From Drosophila pseudoobscura (lineage: Eukaryota; Arthropoda; Insecta; Diptera; Drosophilidae): DNA of 64,000 nt. Positions 20,971 to 33,319 of the stretch are shown piece by piece (the first letter of the stretch is position 1; each line of letters opens with the position of its first letter). A program made the position numbers and the translations under genes. Below the pieces are notes generated by a model. That model was given only the letters and a program-made list of their open reading frames with translations, had not been told where the DNA came from and made no database searches. The stretch covers positions 13,715,001 to 13,779,000 of the forward strand of contig NC_046681.1 in NCBI RefSeq assembly GCF_009870125.1. The letters run 5' to 3'.

Positions 20971-21170
20971 GGCAATTAGATGTAATAATAAGGAAGTCCA
21001 GCAACTTGAAGCTAATAGAAGTAACAACAAGTTATCCAACCTTAAACCATTTGAGAATATATCTATGTCTCTAATTGCTAAATTGTCTGTAGTTTGTAAT
21101 TTGCTCTTCAAAATCAAAGGCTTCGTCTATAAAATGCCACCATTCTTAATCTATTCTTAAGCCCCCTCCA

Positions 21171-22800
21171 AAGCCTCATCCTCATTATGGCAAAGCATTT
21201 GCTGAATTAACTATGTCCACTAATACACCCGAGCACATAATTATATGGTTATTTATATACCACAACATAACTGAGCTAGTATATAGATTATATTTATGTA
21301 TAAACATGTGCAATTTCCAACCTCAACACACACACACTCATGATCGTGCATTGTTTTCCAGTGTCAAAAATGAAGATCGACAGTTCCGGTCCCAATGTGT
21401 GTTGTGCCACATCCCATCCCACCTCTCCACATGAGAAAGATCGGACACCCATCCGAAATGGGTCGTGGTGTGTGCGCGGACGACAAGGGTAAAGGGGAGG
21501 GAGGGATCACCGACTAATGGTTACGTTTGTATCGCTTTCGAGCCACTTACCCGCTTAGTTGGACCCATCCTCATTCTCTGGCATCGACACCGAGGCATAG
21601 TATACCACACCACACCATTATACACCATACACCACATTATACCAGCAGCATTTCCCAGCAGCATGGAACTATGGGCAGAACTGGCCCCCAAGGCAAATCG
21701 AATTGAAGCAGATCAAAGGCAGCTGCAGCTGTGCTTTTGCTTGGGCTTGTGCTTATGCTGATGCTGATGCTGATTTGGATTATTACTACCATTATCGTTG
21801 TGGCTGTACAGCGAGTACGAATATGAAACCGGAAATGCCCAACTAGCATTCTTTGCTGCCCCATGCCCATGCCCATGCCCATGCCCACTTTCTTGTTGCG
21901 TTCTTCGTTCCCTTTGGATTCTTTTGTATTTTATAGCACAGCAGAGTCTCAATCAAGTTCAAGTAGTCCGTGGTAATGGCCATTGTTCGGGGCTTTTCGG
22001 GGTGGTTGTTGCTTCACTCCGGTGATCTTTGACATCACAATTTGGTAATCATCATTCCAGTGGGGAAACTTGACCTACTTATTGGGTGAGTTCTACTCGT
22101 ATGTAAACCAGATCTTGAAAGCAACTTGCATTCATTTCAGAGATTCTACAGTGCTGGGTGCACCAAACCCCCCCTTTTGGAATTAGCAACAATGCGACGA
22201 TGATCAATGCAATCCTAGACAAAGCAGACCCTAATGAGGCGTAGGAGGAGGAGCTGCAGCTGCATCCAAGACACTGAACTACATTCGAAGGAGGACGCTG
22301 GTAATGAATTCCTTTGATTGCCCTGGCATGTGGCTAAGGAAAGCGAAACCCAGGATTCGGATACTGAGAACAAGGCGCGACAAATTACGCGAGACAACGC
22401 TGCGTATGCGTTACGTGAGATGAGATGCGATGAGATGGGACGGGACGGGATGCCGCGAGAGCAGCGCAGCGCAGCGCTGCCTCCGCCTCAGTTTTTGATG
22501 AATGAAAGTCAACCCCCCCACAATCTCGCACACACATCTATATGTAAATATATACTCTACAGATTTATATATATGTATTGCTGATGAGAGTCGCGACGCT
22601 GGCGACGCTGGCGGCGCTGCTGCTGCAAAATTTGCGCGGTCGTTGGCTATATTTCGAATTTGATTTCGATTTAGTTTTTAGTACTGTTTTATAATCTGAC
22701 GAGTCAAGTCGTGCTGCCTCTCCACGCTCTCTGCCGCTACGTGTCCGCCAGCCAGAGCCAGAGCAGAGCAGAGCAGATCGGTGTTGTGTCCGGTGCGAGA
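21171..22800. other. Intergenic DNA with simple repeats, no gene seen
   Basis: This contains low-complexity blocks, e.g. GCTGATGCTGATGCTGAT near 21758, (CCATGC)n at 21863-21890, a poly-ACACC tract near 21605 and a GATGAGATG tract near 22420. It becomes GC-rich with CAGAGCAGAGC repeats toward 22780, which probably marks the promoter area of the next unit. Confidence 0.4.
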
Positions 22801-22824
22801 CCTGTGTGTGGGATCGTTGCATGA

Positions 22825-22974
22825 TCAGTTCAGTCGCTAAATCGCCGCGTGCTCGACAGCGCGTCCTCTAGAAAGCCGCCACCACCACCACCACCACCGC
22901 TGAGTGGTCTCGTGCCCAACCTGCCCCTCGACGAAAAAGGGTTTACAAAATTATCACTGTGTATGCTTTTGATT
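22825..22974 (+). promoter_or_regulatory. Probable 5' noncoding leader exon of Eaat1
   Basis: TCAGTT/TCAGTC initiator-like sequences at 22825-22835 precede a GC-rich stretch with a CCACCA run and a good donor (GATT|GTAAGT, intron from 22975). The matching acceptor is probably TTTGCAG ending at 27482, giving a 4.5 kb leader intron. This is inferred from composition and splice signals; other first exons are possible. Confidence 0.4.
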
Positions 22975-25900
22975 GTAAGTGCTCGACGGAATTCCAAAAA
23001 GCTAATGAAAACTATTCAAATTTGAGACAAGACGCAATCAAAAATCAAATGACAATGAAACAATGTTATCCTTAGACTCAAGGATTCTGGTGCTGTGGTT
23101 CCCCTATAAGACACTTACTACATAGTTCATTTGTGTTTAATCCTTTGCAGGACTTTAATTTCTGTAAGAATTTGCCTTAGTTTCATTTGTTTCCAAGTGA
23201 GTGTTTCATGGCAAGTGGGTAAGTTTTGTTTTTCTCATTTGCCGGCTCAATGTCGCAGCTGTTTTGCTACCCTGTACACAAAAGAAGAGCAGATGTATTG
23301 GGTTCAATACCTTGATCAGATAAAAAACTAAGGTTGGAGTTGCAAGGAATCTCTTGTGCTAATGGATAACTTTTGATGCTTCCCACTTAGTGGGTGGCCA
23401 ATTCCTCTGCTTCCAAACTGCTGGGTATGCTCTAGTCCATCCCCAACCCACTCCCATCGATTCACTCTTCTTGAGCCACAAGAGAGCGACAGAGAGAGCA
23501 CGGCAAGAAGCGTGAATAATCCCTGATTACTGCTGCTGATAACGCGTCGAGCGGCCGACTAACCTTGGCAGGACCACCAACCCTCCCACCAGGCATAGAC
23601 GGGGGCGTGGCAACCACTGCAGTCTATATATAAAATGTTTAGTTTTCTTATTTGATTACCATTATTTTTAGCACACAATGCAGTTTTCTGTTTGGCTTTA
23701 GTGCATAAAAATAGTTTCGCTTTCTCTCTTCCAAGATTTACACATTATCTGAGAGAAGCATAAAACAAATATCTATTAAAATAAAGATACATATATGTAT
23801 GTGTGTACGCTTTGAGCGCTAGTCAATTTGCTACACAACATTGTATGTTTTTCGCGGTAATATTTATGAACGTCCCTCGCGCATTTCAAACATTTTCTCA
23901 TCCAAATAAAATGAAATTATATGACAAGTGCGTGTACCTTCAATTAGGCTAGAAAAATCCGTCAAAGTCGGGCTCAGATCGGATCAGTCCAGATGCAGAA
24001 CCCCTTAGCTTCGATCATAATGATTATTTATATAATTTATGATTATCTTTCGGGAATTAAAGCCACGTGCTTGTCGCGTTTTTAATTCTTTTGGTTTCGT
24101 TTTTGCGGAACTCGCATGATCTTGATTAGGTTTAGAAAATAATGGACAAAATTAAAATGCCGGTCGGCTGTCTGTCCAGCAATAATCGTTGCCAGACAGA
24201 CACACCGTCTATAGATTACACTATATACTATAATAGTATATATTATATTGTATGCCTATGTGCTTCCTAATCGTCTGAACCCATACCCATCTGAAACTTA
24301 CGAATCTCGTACGTACGAAATGAAACCTCATTGAAATTGATTTGTGCACAATTTTCTATTGATTTGTTTGCCCAATTATTTATAATTAAGCCTTTTTTCT
24401 GGGTAGCCTTTTAGTATTTTGTTTCTAATTAAATTTTGAGTTGAAAAATGGTGAAGTCCCATGGGAAAAATAATAAAATATGACGGCTATGAGGGTAGAT
24501 AATCAATTCTATGGTAATCTATTAACAGAAAGAAAAAGTTCCAATACAAAAGATTATAAATTATGGGAAGCTTAGCTTGTAAAGATCGGTTTATACAAGT
24601 AACAAAATTCGTTAAAACCAGATATTTCTGGTCGAATCTATGCAAAAAGTGATTTGAACTAAAATTGCGACTCCCTCCCACCACAACTATGTGTTTCAGT
24701 TTGCCGTTTAGTTCAGTTTAAACTGGTTCTTTGTACGCCTTGCACATATAATAGATTCTTTCCAAGACAAATGGGTGGGCCACAGTCATAGCCTTGCCCC
24801 CTCCCCCTCCCTATCCCCCAAGTCCCGCACCCCCTTGGAAGTGCAACTAAATTTGCATTGACAATGAAAAGTCGTATTTTAAGCGACTCAAACATGGTTA
24901 CCCCAGAGTTTGCGTTGCATTAATTAGTTGGGCTGTGTAGCACTGTAAAAGTATGTTATATAAGTCCGGGATTAATTAGTATTCATCTCTGGATATTTTA
25001 TTTGTGTTTAACTATCGACAACACTAATAAACTTGTTCATGTAAACTGTCCGACAGTCTGCCAATCAAAGAAGCGCCGAGGTATGATATTCCCACCCACG
25101 CCCCCCTCCTCACATAGGAAATGTTTTTCAAATGGAAATCTAGAATCTAGATGATTGATTCTGTGTTTTTTGTTTTTGTTTTTGGCATGGGTATAGGTCA
25201 GACTTGCTTCGTTCAATTAGAGGGTTTTAGGATGCTTTAGGGCCATGCTAATGAAGACAACAAGTTCAAGTTGAAATCTCCAAACGATCACGTTGGATGA
25301 GAGTGTGATGGGTATTACATTTCACGATCGTTCCCCCATTAATTGACCAACTTCCGTTGAATGTAAGCCATCCTTTTCGTCAATGAACTTCAATGATATC
25401 CACTTGCAACACTCATTAGCATTGCAGTCATAATTTCCGCTGTAAATGAATTTTTAATGTCAAACACAACTGCGACACATTCTAGCCAAGTACACAGACA
25501 CACTATATTAACGTCGAATGCAAATTCTGTCTACGAATCTAATATAGTATGTATAGAAATTCATTTGTCTGACTCACGGTCAAGTTCGAAATAGAAAAAA
25601 ATATATGAATAAATATGAAAAATGTAAACAGCGAGTGTGAGCAGTCGGTCAGTCTGTCACTTGGTCAAAGGCAACTCAGTAAATAAATGAACTTCGTTGT
25701 GCCTCGGGGAACTGCATTCCCAAGTAGACCCCGTCACTCCCGCCACACTAATCGAATTCAGTTCTAATCTCTCATTAAACTTGGCCCATGAATCGCCCTC
25801 GAGTGTTTAACCTAAACGTCTAGTTAATTAAACTCACGAGAGATAAAAACTCTTTAGTTTCGATAGCTCAGACACGCCTCAGTGCCAGCACACTCCACTC

Positions 25901-27482
25901 TATGCACTCTACGAGTATGTCTGAAAAAGATATGAAACTGGGGACCTGCCTGGGCACATGCCAGTCAGCCACTCTGAATTCTGACGCAGTCGGTGGCTGT
26001 TGCTCTGTTGTGTACCCATCTGTTCTGTAGTTACATCAATTAGGTGAACCGCATCAGAGCCATACTATAATGGCATTATCATCGTGTGTGCCTCTAAAAG
26101 GGTGGGGAGCATCTAGGGAATCGTTTGAAAAGGTGAAACAGTAGTCGCTCTGGAAAATACTCTTATCACACAAAAAAGCGACAAAAAGGCAAGGAATAAA
26201 GGAAATGGAGAGACTATTTTCTATAGAAATTCTATGAGAACATGTATTCGATCATAGTGAATATCACTCTAGCCTATGTACCCTTTAGTAATGAGATCAC
26301 TGATCATCCCCTTAGTATATCTATGTGATTCCCTGACTGATTACAGATCAAGCTTTAATTTCCAAAGTTAGAGCATTGCATTCTTCTCTCAACCAAAGCA
26401 TATGATCGTACAAAATCCAATCTTCTCCCCCACTCATTCATTCAGCCAAGCGTGAAGCTATTCAATTCACGTTCGTACGAGCCCCAAAGTGTTTTCAGAG
26501 ATCTGATGTGATCGCTCTATCCCTGATGTTGTCTCCTCTACAATTGTAATGCAATTGGCTAAACAATGCCAAAGTGTGAACAATTTCTTGATTAATCTGA
26601 AAGTCCGAGTCAAGTCTCACTGCCCAATTGAGAGGATCTCAGTGGGGTTGCCAATGCTGGTGGTGCCTTCTCAATTTGGGTCAGCTTTCAAAGACACATG
26701 ATCGGGGGTTTCCAGAGCAGACTGGATTCGCTATCAGTTTGCATTGATCACCGCCTTCAGGCTGCAGTGTGTGTGTGTGCCCTTGCACCCACTGGGGAGG
26801 GGCCGAGCGGGAATTAGTTTTCATTAGCTGATCGTTTATGTAAATTTATTTGTTTGCCACGTCTCCCGATGAACTTGTTTTCCTACCTCCCTCCCTCCCT
26901 GCAGCGCCTCGATTAATTGAGCTGCATTTTCTAGGAATTTTTTTTTCTCCCATTTTCTCGTATTTATTGTTTTTCTGTTGTTTTTCGCACATTTGTGGAT
27001 AATAGGGAAAAGGTGTCGGAGCTTAATGAATGCTAAAAAGCAAGTGAGAAATCGTTAATAGCTTTAGGGTTGGCCTGAGCACAGCCCTTGCAGGGGACAG
27101 CTTCCTTCCGCTCTGCTCTCTCGAAAAATGTTTTGCAAAACATCTCCAAAAACTATTTGAATGTTGAACAACATCCGTCCGGCTTCGTGTCAAAAGTAAC
27201 ACTATTAGGAGGGTGGAGATTAGGGGTAGGGGTTGGTGGCCTCTGCATAAATCACAAAAGCCCAGCTGCCGAAAGGCACGCTCTCTGGGGGTTGGTTGTA
27301 ATTTTGCGTTGCGCGAAAGCTCTCAGTCGTAGATCGCTGTTTGACCCGAGAGGAGGACCAGCATCTGTCACCGAAAGTCTTTCGGTTGGAGTCTCAAATG
27401 AGAAACTAGAAACAATTGTGTGTTTGTTAAAAAAAAGGTAGTTTTTAATTTGAAATAACTGACATTTTTATTGTCTTTGCAG
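22975..27482 (+). other. Probable large leader intron of Eaat1, no gene seen
   Basis: AT-rich DNA without a supported coding frame. GAGAG and CT-rich motifs occur around 23490 and 26890 and a GT run near 26767. Long introns of this kind often hold enhancers, but I see no specific element I can name. Confidence 0.35.
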
Positions 27483-27610
27483 CAATCTCTTTAGCATATC
27501 GGAGTTTGGAAAAGTCACTTTAACTGGGCTTAGCAACGGCCAAGTCCCACCATCAGCTTGAGGGTGCTCTATCATACCCAAGGGGGTTCTTTCAGCCCTA
27601 AAGCCCAACC

Positions 27611-30279
27611 ATGACGCGACCCAAGCAAAATGATAGCAAATTCAAGGCGTTCATGCGGGAGAATGTCCTCACCATGGCCACCGTGATCGGTGTCTTTGCG
27701 GGCGGCCTGGTGGGGTTCATCATCAAGAACAGCACCGGGGAGTGGACCAAGCGTGAGATTATGTACATATCATTTCCGGGAGAGATCTTTTTGCGGTAAG
27801 TCCGGGGTAATCACTGAATTAAAGAAACTCTTGACTGCAACTTTGCAACTCTTTTGCAGCATGCTGAAGTGCTTGATTGTGCCGCTGTTGGTGTCGTCGA
27901 TAACCAGTGCCATTGGTGGACTCGACCTGAGCATGTCCAGCAAGATAGCCACCAGGTGAGTTCCCAACCCCGCCAGAACGTTTCTGCCATTAGAGCCTCC
28001 TCTTATCCTTTCCCATTTCCCCTTCTCAGAGCCATCACATACTACTTTGTGACCACCATATCGGCTGTGGTTTTGGGCATTTGTCTGGTGACCACACTGC
28101 GTCCCGGCCAGGGAGCCAAGATTGTGGAAACCCATACGGAGAGCGTCGATAAGGCATCCAAGGTGCTGACCCCAGACACGCTAATGGATCTGGTGCGGTA
28201 TGTGAACCAGATCGAACGATAATCGGGCCAAATTCTGATTCATTTCTTCCAATAGAAACATGTTTACGGACAACATCATCCAGTCCACCATGTTCCAGGT
28301 AAGTCGTCTCTCTAGCGAGATCGAGCATACGCACTGTTGCTCTCTGTTGCACAGAATCCGTAAACAACAGAAATCCGAGCCAGAAACCGCCGCAATTATT
28401 CAATTCTTTGCGGTTTACCGAGTTTGATTGAAATAAACCGCGCGACACATAATCAAAAGCGACATGATAGGGCTAGGGATACCACAATTTCAATTACAAT
28501 CCATCCCCAAAGTAGGGGGGACTTTCACACATGTCTCTCTGTCTCTCCGTCTCTCTGGCTGTGCTTAAATTTCAATTATCGCGTATACAGAAAAAGAGAC
28601 GGAGACCCAGACGGAGACACGGACTGGGAATGGGAATGGGACAGAGACAGAGACAGAGATACAGCACGGTTTATGAGCCCCCCAGACACAAATTGAATCA
28701 AAGTACTCGGGACGAGACTGCGGCTGATATATATGGACATTGTACCTTCGCAAATATATGATAATACGAATGGTGTATCTGCATCTGTATCTGTTGGCAA
28801 CCAAATGAATATTCATGCGCACAATTAGATTATTGTCGGAGTCAATGAAGGGGGATAATCAACAGCACTTTGAGTGTCACAAAAGTGCAAAATTATGGCA
28901 AAGCTTCCATGGAAAAAACGAGACATCACTTTTCCCTTTTAATGTGAAAATGTACATTCCTGTAGATTTCTTGTAGACTTCCCCTTAGCCATCTATGAGC
29001 CATCGTTAATCCTTTTAATCTCCTCCCATTTCAGTATCGCACTGAGATCTTTGAGAACACCAGCATTAGCCCAGCACGTAAGTGGTTTCTTTTCATTACA
29101 AATTCCTCCACTAAGCAATCTTTTGAACTCTTTAGAACCCATGGAAGCCTGGCAGTTCAAGTCTTCCCAACGCGAGGGCTCCAATGTCCTGGGTCTGGTC
29201 ATGTTCAGCGTGATCCTGGGCACCACCATCGGCAGGATGCGTGAGAAGGGGCAACTGCTGCAGGATTTCTTTACCACATTGAGCGAGGCAATGATGACAA
29301 TCACCTCATGGGTGATCTGGTGAGTGGAAGATAGCCATTTCCCTTGGATGCAGCTAATGTAATCCTTTGTAGGATTTCCCCTCTGGGTGTGGCCTTCCTG
29401 ATAGCCGCCAAGATCATTGAGATGGAGTCCATTGCGGCGACTATACAATCGTTAGGCTGGTATTTCATAACGGTTATGATTGGTCTCTTCTTGCATGGAT
29501 TCGGTGAGTTTTCCTTCAATCCTGGCAACCAATATACAAATCGAATAACATTTCCTTTGGCTTTGCCTCAGGTACCATTGCTGTGATCTTTTTCTTGGGC
29601 ACACGACGCCTTCCGTATAGGTATATTGCAAAGCTCAGTCAGGTGCTGGCCACTGCATTTGGCACTGGCTCCAGCTCGGCCACCATGCCGCTGACCATCA
29701 AATGTCTGGACAACATGGGCATCGATCCGCGCGTCACCCGATTCGTCATCCCCGTGGGAGCCACCATCAACATGGATGGCACTGCTCTCTATGAGGCTGT
29801 GGCCGCACTCTTCATCGCCCAGTACCGTGAGATGAGCTACTCCTTTGGTACCATTGTGGCGGTGAGCATAACAGCAACGGCTGCCTCGATTGGAGCCGCT
29901 GGCATTCCGCAGGCGGGTCTCGTCACCATGGTCATGGTGCTGGACACTGTGGGCCTGGAGCCGAAGGATGTGTCCCTCATCATAGCTGTCGATTGGCTAC
30001 TGTAAGTCCTAGGTCCATATCCTTCCCGTGGCTATCTTTTCTCATTTGGTTTGATTGTAGGGATCGCTTCCGCACTACCATCAATGTGATGTGCGATGCC
30101 CTGGGCACTATTTTGGTTAATCACCTGTCGAAGAACGATCTGGCTAGCGTGGATAGGGTAAGATTAGTGCCTATCAGTATTAGGCAGTTTCTTATTGATC
30201 TTTTTTCTATCCCAAGCTGAATGCCGAGCCCCATGAGCTCCTCGAGCTGGGGGCCAATGGACACGAGATGAAGGAATGA
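27611..30279 (+). CDS. Eaat1: Excitatory amino acid transporter 1
   Basis: A sodium-coupled glutamate transporter (SLC1 family) that in flies clears synaptic glutamate into glia. Eleven exons fit: 27611-27795, 27860-27955, 28030-28197, 28256-28298, 29035-29077, 29136-29319, 29373-29503, 29572-30001, 30061-30157 and 30217-30279, the last coding exon (ten coding exons plus a leader exon from 27483). The product is 479 residues, the length I recall for fly Eaat1. Hydrophobic segments TM1-TM6 precede the HP1 serine-rich loop ([10 protein letters not shown], about 314-323), the TM7 NMDGT motif (350-354) and the HP2 loop ([15 protein letters not shown]). Conserved [14 protein letters not shown] lies in TM4-TM5. 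The C-terminus is short and acidic. ATG context MTRPKQ matches fly Eaat1. All splice phases keep frame. Confidence 0.96.
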
Positions 30280-31450
30280 AGGCAGTCTTCGCTTGGCGCC
30301 TATAATCGCAAACGATGAGTGGACATGTCCCGGTTGTGGGCCTGGTTCCACATCCTTCCCCGCCAGGATAGCGACAGCGACGACTACGACGATGAGGAGT
30401 TTTAAGGTCGATCGCTGGACGGGTATCTGTGGGTGGGGGGACTCGGACTCCATCAGTTTTGTTTGCGGATAATTATGGGCGACCAAGACGCATCTAATTT
30501 CCAGATTGATCAATTTGCAGCAGCTCCTCGAAGCCACAAGCAAGAACAGCAGAGGTCTGCCAGAGTACAAGTACTAAACACAGCAACGAATTTAAGCCAG
30601 ACACTAATTCGTTAATTAGTTTGTTTTTTCCCCCACTAAGCAGAACAGAATTAAGATACATTTATCGTCTAAATTAGCAGTACTTTCAAGGTGTAAATAA
30701 TTTTTAAATACTTATGTATAACTATATTAAATTGAGTTCAAATTTGCATTACATTCTCCCCCATATATGATTAGTATTAAACAACAGTAACCGAAACTAA
30801 ATGAAAGGAGAAACCAAATTAGTTCTATTCAAATTCCAATCTCCAATCACCAATCACCAATCTCCAACTCCAACATCAAGCAAATGCATTTTGTTAGGTC
30901 GCAAAAAACTGTTGTTGATCAAATGAGATTCGTATTCTAGTATTTGTTAAATGATATTCTATAAAGTTTTCTGCCATAGCAAACAATAAAAAAAAAGACA
31001 ACAAAAGAAATCTAGAAGATAGTCAAGACGATAACCAATTTAAATACAATTTAAAATACAATTAAATTCGAATCGGAAAATCAGAATTTCAAATGCCGTT
31101 ACAAGTTCGTGTTCATAGTTTGAGCTTTGTAAATACTTAATAGATTAAGTATACATACACATTAAACGGAAGATATTTAATATACATAATATTTAAAGCG
31201 TGCGAAAACAAATCAAATGAATTCTTGAATGACAATAATAGAGTGCTGCAATCAGACAGGACAGTCAATTTATACGCGTAACGAATTATTTATTACAATA
31301 TTATTAAACTAAATTTAAATTAGGTCACACCATTGCAACAAAAATATAAAACGAATAGAAACCAACAAAAAAAAAACCCAAATCATCAAAAATGTTTGTA
31401 GTTCTGTGTAGTCTAAATATATGTTTACTAATAAAACTTTATGAATATTA
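30280..31450 (+). other. Eaat1 3' UTR
   Basis: AT-rich DNA downstream of the stop, without coding features. An AATAAA at 31430-31435 is the best polyadenylation signal before the DINE-1 repeat; earlier ATTAAA/AATAAA-like words near 30985 may be alternatives. The length would be about 1.15 kb, long for Drosophila but usual for a neural or glial gene. Confidence 0.45.
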
Positions 31451-31544
31451 AACGAACAGATACGACATGTCTTTGGTTTCCATGGGAAATTCAAACTAAA
31501 ATATCATAGAGATATCGGAGATATGTATGTATGTTTAATCGCTC

Positions 31545-32178
31545 TTATCTATGATTATATCTGGTACTCGAAGAGTATATGGCTTGTGGTGAGAGTGGAT
31601 GTGTGTAACACCCAAAAGGACGCGACCCCATCAGCATCAATAGTCGAGTCGATATAGCCCTGTCCGTATATCTGTCTGTCCATCGTGGTGAGCGCTTTGA
31701 TCTCAGAGACTATCAGAGCTAGAGCAGCCAAGTTTTGTATCCAGACTCCTGTGATATCACACTGTTGCAAGTATATTTTAAAAGATTTTGAAGATGCGGG
31801 AAAATCATGGAGACAATCATAGTCAATGACTATATCTAACAGGTTAGCGAATCTGGATCGGATCATAATTATAGCCAGAAGAAACCAATGAAATTGCAGA
31901 AGCTACGCAACGCCTTCCACGCGTTTCTCTCTATCTCTCACACACTGTTCATCGTGCAATGTGCGAGCTCTGGCGAAAGGGAGCGAGATAAATCGCCAGG
32001 TGTTGGTGTTGAAGAAAAGGGACAGATGCCAAACAGTTCGACCGATTTAAATGCAATTTTTTTTGGAACAGCGATACATAAAATATATTGTATAAATTAC
32101 ATAGATTCGTTTACATATGTATATACTGGCTGAGTGTTAGCTTGGGTCGAGGCTTATAACGTTCCTGCTTGTTTTTTG
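31545..32178 (+). mobile_element. DINE-1 (INE-1/SGM-type) copy, degraded
   Basis: It shares with the first copy: GTGGATGTGTGTAAC, CATCAGCATCAATAGTCGAG, TCGATATAGCCCTGTCCG with TCTG runs, CAGAGCTAGAGCAGCCAAG, CCAGACTCCTGTGATATCAC, ATAGTCAATGACTATAT and TTATAGCCAG. It ends GCTTATAACGTTCCTGCTTG, which resembles the INE-1 3' end (TATAGCGTTCTCTCTTG in the form I remember). Several internal segments are missing or diverged, so it is an old nonautonomous copy. It lies between Eaat1's polyadenylation signal and the LEM gene. Confidence 0.75.
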
Positions 32179-32309
32179 TTGCAAAATACAGTTTGAGAGT
32201 AACGACTTCTCCAGACGTTTGAAATGAACTGCAATTGACTGGATCTTAAACTGTTAAAGCTCTGAAAAATCATTCATCGGCGGTTTTTAGTTTGCTTAAG
32301 CTTTCACAT

Positions 32310-32353
32310 AGATGGCGCTTGTCATGCTTTAAAAGTGAATTAATAGATGGCGC
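32310..32353 (+). promoter_or_regulatory. Pair of AGATGGCGC motifs (CTCF-like)
   Basis: AGATGGCGC occurs at 32310-32318 and again at 32345-32353 in the same orientation. This word resembles the core of the CTCF motif (AGRKGGCGC). The pair sits between Eaat1 and the next gene, where an insulator would be sensible. Binding is inference only. Confidence 0.3.
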
Positions 32354-33319
32354 GCAAAAAACGCTTAAAGGTTCATTATTTCCATTTAAATTTTATTAAA
32401 AAATATTATGGTAAATGAGAAATTGGGAAAGGCTAAAAATTGTTGAGAATAGGACCTCGGGCCATACCCAGGAAAGGAAGAAAAAATTAAACTCAATTAT
32501 TCAATACTCTGAACCCTTCATTCGCAGCTTCCATTTTTGTATTTTCCACTCAGTGGGAAGTGCTTGAAAAACGCATGCAAATAAATTGAATTCTTTATCA
32601 AAATCAGAATCAAAATATCATACAATTCAGTAAAGTTTTCAAGTTGTTCCTTTTGTTGTAGTCGTTTGCCCCCTTTAAAGCTGACATTCCCTTTGATCTA
32701 TCCCATGGTCACATCTGTGTCTACCTCCGCTCCGCAGGATATATTTCTCCATAAAAACAAAAAAAGGACGACAAACAAGTACAACATTGGGTGCCATCGA
32801 AAAGGGGACACAGGACCCACAGCCTGGCGGTGGCAGAAGGGTAAAAACTTTACGGTTGGGTAGGGAACTGCAGTCAGGTCATCAAAATAAAATAACAACA
32901 GAACTCGATGACTTTTCAACTTTTCCATTTGTCAGTTTTCCCAGCTTGTTTTCCTCCGGTTTGCATAAGGAACAAAGTTTAAATTTATTGTCTGATTTCG
33001 GGAGGGGGGACGTTCTATAAGCCGAAGGGGGCAATCGGAATCGCCTCCGAAGGCCATCGAAAGTTTCCCGAAAACGCCTTCAGGCAAACGGCTTTGTTTG
33101 CACTTGTCTAAGCCTCTGAGAAACACGGAAAACAAAAGCTAATGGAATTAAACTTCATTCTCAGATAGTTTTCGACATCGATATAAAAAAATTCGAAAAA
33201 ATTACCAAATTATTAAAATACTAAAAAATCCTCAAGGTACAAAATTCTCAGTGTTTTATGTTTTGTTCAAAGAATTGCCAGCCGGGAATAAAGCAGATCC
33301 ATCGCCAGAGCCAGTAACT

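Noticed and set aside
27088-27441. 117-codon frame before Eaat1
   Set aside because: It sits in the probable leader intron with no coding signature and starts far from any promoter motif.
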